Origin: Nocardia sp. CY41
Lineage (GTDB): Bacteria; Actinomycetota; Actinomycetes; Mycobacteriales; Mycobacteriaceae
Length of the DNA: 64,000 bases
Direction of reading: 5' to 3'
NCBI RefSeq assembly: GCF_009829325.1
Contig: NZ_VUOS01000009.1
Coordinates: forward strand, 124,001 to 188,000
Part shown: one piece after another, positions 12,501 through 24,500 of the stretch
Layout of the letters: each line of letters begins with the position of its first letter
Position numbering within the stretch: the stretch's first letter is position 1
Notes under the pieces: model-generated
What the model saw: only the letters and a program-made list of their open reading frames with translations
Databases searched by the model: none
Told to the model about the DNA's origin: nothing
Position numbers and translations under genes: made by a program

Positions 12501-15500
12501 CCATGTGCGCTGGCAACGCCGACGCGACGTGCTCGAGCACGGCGTCCGGGTTCACATCGGCTCCGGCGTCGGTCACGATGTACGCGGCCAGCAGCGGCTG
12601 CCCTCCCGGCCCGGTGCGGCTGACGGTCACCGCGGCGGCCACCTTCGGGTACGTGAGCAGCGCCGCGTCGATCTCGCCGAGTTCGATGCGCTGGCCGCGG
12701 ATCTTGATCTGGAAATCGCTGCGGCCGACGTATTCCAACGTGCGCTGCGCGGTCCAGCGGACGATGTCGCCGGTGCGATACATCCGCGCACCCGGCGCGC
12801 CGTAGGGATTCGCGACGAACGCACCGGCTGTGACCGCGCGCCGGTTGAGGTATCCGCGCGCCAACTGGGCACCCGCGAGGTACAGCTCCCCCGCGACACC
12901 GACCGGCACCGGTCGCAGGCGCGCGTCCAGCACCACTGCCTCGGCGCCACGGATCGGGCCGCCGATGGCGATCGGATCGCCGGGCTGCACCGGGTCACTC
13001 ATCGTGATCACGATCGTCGTCTCGGTCGGGCCGTAGATGTTGTGCAACCGCCGGCCGGGCGCCCAGGTGGCGATCAGTTCCGCGGGCACCATCTCACCGC
13101 CGACCGCGAGCATCCGTACCGACTCGAGGCCGGCGGGCGACATGGTGGCCAGCACGCTCGGCGTCAGGAAGGCGTGCGACACCTGATGCGTCCGGATCAG
13201 TTCGGCCAGATCCGGGCCGCCGAACACCTCCGGCGGCGACACGACCAACGCCGCGCAGGCCGCGTGCGCCATCAACGCTTCCAGCAGCACCGCGTCGAAC
13301 GCGGGCGCCGCCACCTGCAGCACCCGGGACGTGCCGTCGACCCGGTACCGATCACGCTGCTCCGCGGCGAAGTTCGCCAACCCGGCATGCGTGACCACGA
13401 CGCCCTTGGGCGTCCCCGTCGAACCGGATGTGTAGATCAGGTAGGCGGCATCCTCCACCCGCAGGACACGTCCGCGTTCGGCGTCCGTCACCGGCTTGTC
13501 CGGCTGCGCGGCGATCACCTCCGCCGTCCGTGCCTCGTCGAGCATCAGCCAATCCACACTGTCCGGCAGCGCCGCGCGAGTGGTCGCGAGCGTGATGCCG
13601 ATCCCGGCGCCGGAATCGCTCACCATGTGGGCGATCCGCTCGACGGGGTAGCGCAGATCCACCGGGACGAACGTGGCGCCGGTCTTCACGATCGCCCACA
13701 TGGCGACGTGATAGTCGACCGACCTCGGCACGGCCAGCGCGACGAACACTCCCGGGCCGGCGCCACGGGCGAGCAGCCCACGGGCGAGGCGGTTGGCCCT
13801 GCTGTCGAGTTCGGCGTAGGTGAGGGTTTCGGTGTCCCCGATCAGCGCCGTCGCCGCCGGGGCCGCCGCCACGGCGGTGGCCAGCAGATCCGGAAGCAGG
13901 CACGGCTGCGCGCCCTCGATGCCCCGCACGGGCACCAACCGTTCGGCGTCGGCCTCGCTCAGCAGACCGATGCGGCCGATCGGCCGCGCGGGATCGGTGA
14001 CGACGGCCTCGAGGACACGAACGAATCTCTCGGCCAGCGCCTGCGCGGTCGACTCGACGAAAAGATCGGTGGCGTAGATGATCTCGCCATCGATTCCGGC
14101 GGGTTGATCGCCCTCGCGGCGTTCGGTCACCAGCACGGTGAGGTCGGCCTTGGCCTGTGCGATGCCGGGATCGAGGACTTCCACGCCGATGCCGGGCAGC
14201 TCGAATCGGGCCGCCCGCGTGTTCTGCAACCCGAACATCACCTGGAACAGCGGCGAATACGCCGTCGAACGCGGACGTCCGATGACGTCGACGAGCCGTT
14301 CGTAGGGCAGGTCGGCGTTGGCGAGCGCTTCGAGGTCGACGTCGCGCACCTCGCCGAGCAGTTCCCGGAACGATCGGTTCTCGTCGATCCGTGTGCGCAG
14401 CACCACCGTGTTCACGAACATGCCCACCAGATCGTCGAGTTCCGGCCTGCCGCGACCGGCCACCGGCGTGCCGACCGTGATGTCGTCGCTGTGCGCGGTG
14501 TGCGCCAGCAGGATCGCCAGCGCCGCGTGCAGGACGACGAACACGGTGACGCCCTCCCGGTGGGCCAGCCGCACGACGGCATCGTGCAGCCGGGCCGGCA
14601 TCTCGAACCGGATGTTGCCACCGTCGGTGGACAGGGTGGCGGGCCGCGGCCGGTCCGTCGGCATGGCCAGCAGCTCGGGCGAGCCGTCGAGAACATCGGT
14701 CCAGTATTCGATCTGCCGGGCGATCGGCGAGCTGGGATCGTCCTCGGCGCCGAGCGACTCCTGTTGCCACATCGCGTAGTCGGCGTACTGGACCGCCAGC
14801 GGTTCCCACTGCGGCGCGTGGCCGCTCACCCTCGCTCGGTACGCGGCGAACACGTCCCGCGCGAGCGGAGCCATCGACGCGCCGTCGGCCGCGATGTGAT
14901 GGACCACGACCACCAGCGCATGCGTGTCCGGCGCGGTGCGATACAGCCGCGCCCGCACGGGTGTCGATTCCGCGACGTCGAATCCCGCCTCGACCGCGTG
15001 CCGGATCCGCTCGGTGAGTTCCGTTTCGCCGCTGACCGGGTCCGCTGCGAGGGCCACTTCCGCGCCGATCGCCGCGACGTCGCGCACCACTTGGTGGGGT
15101 TCGCCGTCGATGAGCGGATACACCGTCCGCAAGGGCTCGTGCCTGGTCACCACGTCCAGGAAGGCCGCCCGCAGCGCGTCGGTGTCCAGCGGGCCGGTCA
15201 GGCGGGCCGCGAAGCAGATGTTGTAGGCCGAGGAGGCGGTGTCGAACTGGTTGAGGAACCAGATGCGCCGTTGCGCCGCCGCCAACGGGACCGCACCCGC
15301 GCGTCGCCGTGCGGTCAGAGCAACCGCGGTGGACCGGGTCCGTGCCGAAATCCGTTCGGCCAGTGCGGCGATCGTCGGCGCGTCGAACACGTCCCGGATG
15401 CCGACGTCGACACCGACAGCCGCCTGTGCTCGGGCCGCGAGCTGGGCGGCCGACAGTGAGTTGACACCGATCTCGAAGAGGTTCGCCGTCACGCTCACCC

Positions 15501-18500
15501 GGTCCGCGCCGGTCAGGTCGGCGACCAGCCGCGCCAGCACCGCCTCGGCGTCGGTGCGCGGCGAGACGAAGGCGTCGCCGACGTCGAACACCGGCCGGGG
15601 CAGCGCCGACCGATCGAGTTTGCCGTTCGCGGTGAGCGGCATCGCGTCGAGCACCTGCACGGCGTCCGGCACCAGGTAGGACGGCAAGGTGCGGGTCAGC
15701 TGCTCGCGGATCGCGCGACCGTCGGTCACCGCGCCCGGTGCGAGGGTGACGTATCCGATGATGCGTTCGGTGGTCACGATTGCCACCGCACGCGCCACCT
15801 GCGCGACAGCGCGCAGCGCGGACTCGATGTCACCCGGCTCCACCCGCTGGCCGCGCACCTTCACCTGGAAGTCGCTGCGGCCCAGATACTCCAGCTCCCC
15901 GGTCTTGCGCCACCGGACCAGGTCACCGGTCCGGTACAGCCGCTCCCCCGCCGCACCGAACGGGTTCGCGACGAACGCGCCGCAGGTGAGGTCGGCGCGC
16001 GCGTGGTAACCGCGCGCCAACTGGACACCCGAGACGTACAGCTCACCGACGACGCCGATCGGCACCGGCCGCAACCGCGCATCCAGCACGTAGGCCTTCA
16101 TGCCCGCGGCGGGCGCGCCGATCGGCACCGTCGCGGCGGTCGTCGCATGTGGTGTGCACCGCTGCGCGGTCACCACCTCCGCTTCCGCGGGCCCGTACCA
16201 GTTCACCAGTTCCGCGTGCGCGAAGACGCGCTCCGCCGCGTCGACCGTGCGTTGTGCCAACGCCTCGCCCGCGACGAACACCCGCCGGATCGACGGCAGT
16301 TCGGCGACACCGGCGGATTCCAGCAGGACGTCGAGCATCGACGGCACGAAGTGCACGGTCGTGATCTCGTTGCGCGCGATGATCTCCGCGAGGTAGGCGG
16401 GGTCGCGGTGACCGCCCGGTTCGGCGACCACGATGTGCGCGCCGGTCTGCAAGGGCCAGAACAACTCCCACACGGCGATGTCGAAGGTGATCGGCGTCTT
16501 GTGCAGCACAGCGTCGGACGCGCTGTGCGGCCACTGCCGCTGGGCCCAGGCCAACTGGCTCACGGTGGCGGCATGGGTCAGGGCCACGCCCTTCGGAACG
16601 CCCGTCGATCCGGAAGTGAACAGCACGTATGCCAAGTGGTTCGGCCGCAGCGGTGTGCGACGTTCGGTGTCCGTGATCCGAGCGCCGGACAGGCTCGTCA
16701 CGTCCAGCCGGTCGATCGGCGCGTACTCGAATTCGTCCGGCAGACCGTCGCCGTCGCTCGCGGTCGTGAGCACCAGCAGCGGACCGGCCGCGCCCAGCAC
16801 GTGCGCGATCCGCGAGCTCGGGTGATCCGGGTCGATCGGCAGGAACGCCGCGCCCGCCTTCACCACCGCGTAGAGAGCCGTGACGAGCTCGGCCGAGCGG
16901 CGAATCGCCACCGCCACCACCGTTTCCGGACCGGCACCGCGCGCGATGAGCCACCGGGCCAGCCGGTTGACGTTCGCGTCGAAGTCCCGATAGGTCGACG
17001 TGCTGCCGTCCGGCAGGCGCAGCGCCGTACCGTCCGGGGTGCGGGCGACCTGTTCGTCGAAGACGTCGACCAGCGTCCGGCCCCCCGCGGCGGAGCCACC
17101 GGTGTCGTTCCACCGCTCCAGCACCTGCGACCGCTCCGCCTCGTCGAGCAACCCGAGCGCCCCGACGGTGGCCTCGGCGTCGCGGGCCGCCGCGTCGAGA
17201 ACGCGAACGAATCGGTCGGCGAAGCGCCGCACGGTGTCCTCGTCGAAGAGGTCCATGGCGTAGGTCAGCCGCAGCGTCATGCCGGTGGGCTCGTTGTGGG
17301 TGCCGTGGCCCTCGCTGATCATCAACAGCAGGTCGTAGATCGCCGCGCTGTCGCCCGGGTCCACATTCTCCACGGTGAGGCCGGGCAGCTCGACGCGAGC
17401 TCGGGCCATGTTCTGATAGGCGAGCAGCACCTGGAACAACGGCGTGTGCGCGGTCGAGCGCACCGGGTTGAGCGCGTCGACCAGTTGCTCGAACGGCACC
17501 GTGGCGTGGTCGAACGCCTCGATGTCGCTGCGCCGCACGTCGTCCAGCAAGCTCGCGAAGGTCTGATCGAGGGAGATCCGGGTCCGCATCACCAAGGTGT
17601 TGACGAACATTCCGACCAGGTGGTCCAGCGACCGGTCGCCCCGGCCCGCGTGCGGAACGCCGACGGTGATGTCGTCGCTGCCGGACAGCCGCGACAGCAG
17701 CACCGCCAGGGCCGCGTGCACCACCATGAACGTCGTGGCCCCGGCTCGCCGCGCCAGCGATTCCACCCGGCCTTGCAGTTCACCGGGGATGGCGACCTGG
17801 ATCACCGCGCCGCGCTGGGACTGTTCGATAGGCCTCGGGCGGTCGGTCGGCAACTCGAGCAGATCGGGGACGCCCGCGAGTCGGGTTCGCCAGTAGGCGA
17901 TGTCGCGGCCCACGAACGAATCCGGGTCGTCGACGGAACCGAGCACCGCTCGCTGCCACAGGGCGTAGTCGGCGAATTGCACCGCCAGCGGCGCCCAGTC
18001 CGGTGCGGTACCGCCGGAACGAGCCCGATACGCCGTCACCAGATCGGTGGCGAGCGGAGCCACCGAGAAGCCGTCGCAACTGATGTGGTGCGCGGCCAGC
18101 GCGAGCGTCCACGCCTCGTCCGACAACTGGTACAGCGCCACGCGCAGCGGCACGCCCGCGGCGACGTCGAATCCGGTGCCGCAGAATTCGGCCAGCCGGT
18201 GTGGCAGCTCCCGCTCGCCGACCGCCTGCGGGGTGAGATCGCACCTCGCCAGCACGTCCTCGGCGTTCAGCACGACCTGGGTCGGTGTGCCGTCGACCGC
18301 CGGGTACATCGTGCGCAGGCTCTCGTGCCGTTCGACGACATCGCCCACGGCAGCGGTCAGAGCCGCCAGATCGAGCTCGCCTTCCAGCCGGATCGCCAGC
18401 GGCACCACGTATCCAGGTGCGGCCGGGTCGAACTGATTCAGGAACCACATCCGCGTCTGCGCGTGCGACAGCGGAATGCGTTCCGGCCGCGGGACCGGAG

Positions 18501-21500
18501 TCGGCGCGGGAAGACCGGGAATCGCGCGCAACCGGGCGATACGCTCGGCCAGGCCGGCCACGGTCGGAGCCTCGAAGATCGCGCGCACCGGGATGGTCAC
18601 GTCGACGACGTCGCCGATCCGGCTCAATGCGCGCGTCGCGACCAGCGAGTTGCCGCCGAGTTCGAAGAAGTCGTCGTCCGCGCCGATCTCCGGCCGGTCG
18701 AACAGTTCCGCGAAGACCGCGGCGATCGCCTGTTCGACCAGGCCCCGCGGCGGCCGGAACTCGGACTCCTGCACGCTCGGGTCCGGTTCGGGCAGCGCCC
18801 GGTAGTCCACCTTGCCGTTGGCGTTGAGCGGAATCGAGTCGATCCGGGTCACCGAGGAGGGCACCATGTAGGCAGGCAGCCGGTCCCGCAGCACGGTCCG
18901 GACCTGCCGGACGTCGAGTGCCGCGTCCGCGACCACGTAGGCGACCAGCCGCTGCTCGCCGCCGCCGACGCGTACCTGCGCGACGGCCGCGTGCACCTGC
19001 TCGTGCGCGACCAGCGCCGCTTCGATGTCGCCGAGTTCGATCCGCAGGCCGCGCAGCTTCACCTGGGTGTCGGCGCGGCCGACGTAACGCAAGTTGCCGT
19101 CCTCGTCCCAGCGCACCAGGTCTCCGGTGCGGTAGAGCCGAGCGCCGTGCGTGCCGGCGAAGGGATCGGCGACGAACGTCGCCGCCGTCAGGCCCCGGCG
19201 GTCCTGGTACCCGCGAGCCAGCTGGACACCGCCGAGGTACAGCTCACCGGTCACGCCGATCGGCACCGGATGCAACCGCCCGTCCAGGACGTGCACGGTC
19301 ACGTTCGCCTCGGGCACGCCGATCGGCACCGCCGCGCCCTCGACCGAGTCGATCCGGTGCGCGGTGACGCTGACCGCGGCCTCTGTCGGGCCGTACAGAT
19401 TGTCGATGCGCGCGTCGCTGAAATCCCGGAACCGGCGCACGATCTCGGCAGACAGCGCCTCACCGATGCACAGCACCCGCCGCAGGGTGGGGAATTCGCG
19501 CGGAGCGGCCACCTCGAGGAACGCCGAGAGCAGCGACGGCACGAAATCCACCGTGGTCACCCGATAGTCGGCGATCAGCCGGGCCACTTCCCGTGGATCG
19601 CTCTGCGCGTCGGGACCGGCGACGACCAAGGCCGCGCCACAGGTCAACGCGGAGAACAGCTCCCAGACCGAGAGGTCGAAGGTCACCGGCGTGCGCAGCA
19701 GCATGACGTCGTCGCCGCCGAGTCGGTAGTGCTCGCGCATCCAGCGCAACTGGTTCACCACCGCGGCGTGCGGAATCGCCACGCCCTTGGGCACACCCGT
19801 CGAGCCGGAGGTGTAGATGACGTAGGCCAGGTCATCCGGACGCAGCGGGCGCGTCCGGTCGGCATCGGTCACCGCCGAGGCGTCCAGCCGCTCGGCTTCG
19901 AGGTCGCCGAGCGTCCAGGCCGGCACGTCGCCGGGCAGACTCGCCCGATCGTCCGGACGGGTGAGGATCGCGACGGGCCGTGCGTCGGACACAACGGCGC
20001 GCACCCGATCGACGGGGTGATCCGGGTCCAGCGGCAAGTAGGCCGCACCCGCCGCGTGGATGGCGTACAGCGTGGTCAGCAGGTCCACCGAGCGGCGCAT
20101 CGCCACCGCCACGACGGTCTCCGGGCCGATTCCGCGCCGGATCAGCGCACGCGCCAGCGCGTTCACCCGGGCCGCGAATTCCCGGTAATCGAGCCGGGCT
20201 CCACCGGCGGCGTCCACCACCGCCGTGTGTTCCGGCGTCGCCGCCGCCTGCGCGGCGAACAGATCCGCGATCGTCACCGCCGGTGCCTGGGTGATCGCAC
20301 CGCTGGACCGCTGCGCGATATGCTGCGCTTCCGGTTCGGTGAGCAGATCGATGTCGCCGATGGCGCGGGTGGGATCGAGGACGATCGCGCGCAGCAACAG
20401 CAGGTAGCGATCGAACATCGCCGTGATCGTCGACTCGTCGAAAAGGTCTGTCGCGTAGCCGAATTCGACAGCCATGTCACCCGGCTCACCGTCCGGCGCC
20501 AAGGCGTCGACCAGATTCAGGTGCAGGTCGTATTTCGCCACGCTCGGATCGGCCATCTGCGCCGACACCGTCAAGCCCTCGAACCGCACCGTCGGGATCT
20601 CGATGTTCTGGAACGAGAAGCCGACCTGCGTCAGCGGCGCGTGCGCCGTCGAGCGCGGCGGGTTCAACACCTCGACCAAGCGCTCGAACGGGATGTCGGC
20701 GTTCTCGAAAGCGGCCAGATCGGTGGCCCGGACCTGATCCAGGATCCGGACGAAGGACGCTCCGGGCGCTATGTGCGTGCGCAACACCAGCGTGTTGACG
20801 AACATGCCGACCAAGCCGTCCAGCCCCGGCTCGCCGCGACCGGCGATCGGGGTGCCGACCGCGATGTCCCCGGTGCCGGACAGCCGCGCCAGCAACGCCG
20901 CGTAGGCCGCGTGCATCACCATGAAGACCGTCGCGTCGTGGCGGCGGGCCAGCGCGACCACTTCCCGGTGCAAATCCGCGGGAAGGGTGGCCGAGACGGT
21001 CGCGCCGCGGAACGACTGCTTCGCCGGCCGCGGACGGTCGGTGGGCAGATCCAGCACCTCGGGCAGTCCGGCGAGGGCCGCGAGCCAATAGTTGGTCTGC
21101 GCGACGGTCGGGCTGTGCGGATCGTCCTCGCTGCCGAGCAGCTTCCGCTGCCACAGCGCGTAATCCGCGTACTGCACCGGCAACGGCGCCCACTGTGGCG
21201 CTTCGCGCCGGACCCGGGCCCGGTAGGCGGTCATCAGATCCGCGGCCAGCGGTGCGAGCGACGATCCGTCGAAGCTGATGTGATGGACCACGAGCACCAG
21301 GGAATGGTCGTCGGGTGCACTGCGCAGCAGCGCCACCCGCAACGGCACCTCGGTGGTGACGTCGAAGCCCGTCGTCACCTCGGCGGCGACACTCGCCTCG
21401 ATCTCCTCGGCCGCGACGGTCACCGGCGTCAGCGGACGCAGCGCCGCCTCCACCGGCACGATCACCTGGTGTGGTCCGCTGTCGCTGTCGGGGTAGACGG

Positions 21501-24500
21501 TGCGCAGCGCCTCGTGCCGTTCGAGCACATCCGCGATCGCCGCGTGCATCGCGGTCACGTCGAGGTCTCCGGACATCCGCACGACCAGCGGGATGTTGTA
21601 CACCGCTGAGCTCGTGTCGAACTGGTTGAGGAACCACATGCGGGCCTGCGCCGGCGACAGTGGGAGCCGGTCCGGGCGCTCCTGGGGGACCAGCGGCGGC
21701 CGAGTCGCCGCGTCGGCGCTACGCAGCCGCTCGGCCAGCGCACCGATGGTCGGCGTCTCGAAGATGGCGCGCAACGGCACCTCGACACCGAACGCGCCGC
21801 TGAGCTGCGCCGCGGCGCGGGTGGCCGACAGCGAGTTGCCGCCGAGGTCGAAGAAGCTGTCGAGAACGCCGACGCGGTCGATGCCGAGCACGCCCGCGCA
21901 GATGTCGGCGACGATCTGCTCGGTGGCATTGCGTGGCGGGACGAACTCGACGCCGGGAGCGAACTCCGGTTCCGGCAGGGCCGCGCGGTCGACCTTGCCG
22001 ACCGACGACAGCGGCAGGGTGTCGAGCACCATGACCGTGTCCGGCACCATGTGCGACGGCAGGCGTTGCGCCGCGTAGTCGGTCAGCTCCGCGGTGTCGA
22101 CCGAGCCGTCCGCGGGCACCACGTACGCCGCCAGCCGCGAGCCGCTCTCGGCGTGCACGCCGACCACGACGGCCGCCGCGACGGCGGAGTGTCCGGCGAG
22201 CACGGCTTCGATCTCGCCCAATTCGATGCGCTGCCCGCGGATCTTGACCTGGAAGTCCGTGCGCCCCAAGTATTCCAACGTGTGTTCGGCGGTCCAGCGC
22301 GCCAGGTCACCGGTGCCGTACATGCGGGTGCCCGCAGGGCCGTACGGGTTGGCGACGAACGTGACCGCCGTGGAGGCGGGCCGGTTGAGGTACCCGCGGG
22401 AGAGCTGAACACCGGAGACGTACAGCTGCCCGGTCACCCCGACCGGGACGGGACGCAACCGCTCGTCGAGGACCACCGCGTCGACGCCGCGGATCGGGCC
22501 GCCGATGGTCACCGGGTCGCCGACGCACAGCGGGTCGCTGATCGCGACCATGATCGTGGTCTCGGTGGGCCCGTATCCGTTGTGCAGCCGTCGTCCCGGC
22601 GCCCACACGGCCACCGTCTCGGCCGACACCGCTTCGCCGCCCGCCACCAGCACCTGCAGCGAGTCGAGCCCGGCGGGCGACATCGTCGCCAGCACGCTCG
22701 GCGTCACGAAAGCGTGCGAAACCTCCTGTGCGCGAATCAATTCCGACAGCTGCGCACCGGCGAACACCTCCGGCGGCGACACCACCAGCACCGCGCCGTT
22801 CGCGTGTGCCATCAGCAGCTCCAGCATCACCGCGTCGAAGCCGGGCGCCGCCACCTGCAGCACGCGGGACCGCCGGTCGACGCGATAGCGCTCCCGCTGC
22901 TCGATCGCGAAATTCGCCAATCCCTCGTGGGTCACCGCCACGCCCTTCGGCTTGCCGGTCGAGCCCGAGGTGTACACCACATAGGCCGCGTCGGCCACCC
23001 GGCAGGCGCGCAGGCGATCCGCGTCGGTCACCGCCGCGCAGGAGTACGCCGCGAGGAACGCCTCGGTGGCCGGGTGGTCCAGGACCAGCTGCCGCACGTG
23101 GCCGGGCAGCAGGGCGTGCGACGCCTCGATGCTGAGCGCGACGTCCACGTTCGAGTCCGCGATCATGTGCGCCACCCGCTCGGCGGGGTAGCGCGGGTCG
23201 ACCGGCACGAACGCGGCGCCCGCCCGCGCCACCGCCCACACGCCGACCACGAATTCCACCGACCGTCCCATGGCCAGCGCGACCTGGTCTCCCGGTCCCA
23301 CGCCCCAGTCGATCAGCACGCGGGCGAGACGATTCGACCACTCGTCGAGCTCCCCGTAGGTGAGCACACGATTGCCCGCCACCACGGCAGGCGCGGTGCG
23401 CTCACCGACCAGCAGCACATCCGCCAGCACCCGGGGTTTCTCGGCACGACCACCGGATGCCGGGACCAATCCCAGGCGCTCGACACCCGACAACAGGTCC
23501 ACGTCGCCGACACGCGCCCGCGGATTAGCCACGAACGCGTCGAGTATCCGGTTCAGCCGCTCGGCGAACTCTTCGACGGTCTCCCGGTCGAACAGGTCCG
23601 TCGCGTAGTTGATCCGCAGCGCGACATCGCCACCCGCGGCGGTGTTCTCGGCGACGGTGACGATGATGTCCACCTTCGCCGGCTCGGCGCCGGGATCCAG
23701 CAGCTCGACGGTGAGTTCGGACAGCTCCAAGCTCGCCCGGCCCATGTTCTCGAACGCCAGATACACCTGGCACAGCGGCGCGTATGCCAGGGACCGCTTC
23801 GGATGCAGTTCGTCCACGACGCGCTCGTAGGGCAGGTCACTGTTGGCGAAGGCATCGACGTCGATGCCCTTGACGCGAGTCAGGAACTCGGTGAACGACT
23901 CGTCGGAGGACACCTCGGTACGCAGCGGCACGGTGTTGACGAACATGCCGATGAGCGGCTCGAGCGCCCGTTCGCCGCGACCGGCGACCGGCGTGCCGAT
24001 CGTGACGTCCGCCGAACCCGACATCCGGGCCAGCAGGACGGCCAGCGCCGCGTGGACGACCATGAACGTCGTGACGTTGGCCGCGCGTGCCAGCCGTTCG
24101 ATCCCGGCGAAGGTCTCGGCCGGAATCACCGTGTCCGCGACGTCGCCGCGCATGGACTGGCGGGGGGGACGCGGCCGGTCCGCGGGCAGCTCCAGGACCG
24201 GCGGCATGCCCGCCAGTCGCTCGGACCAATAGCGCAATTGGCGGGCGGCGCGCGAATCCGGATCGTCCGGGTCACCGAGCAGACTGCGATGCCAGACGCT
24301 GTAGTCCGCGTACTGAACGGTCAACGGCTCCCAATCCGGGGTCTTTCCCTGCACCCGGGCCTCGTAGGCGACGGCGACGTCGGCCGCGAGCGGCTGGAGC
24401 GAGGACCCGTCGCAGCAGATGTGGTGCAGGATGACGGCCAGCACATGCCGGCTGCGGTCCGCGGTCGCGAGCAGCGCCACCCGGATCGGGGCCCGCTCGC

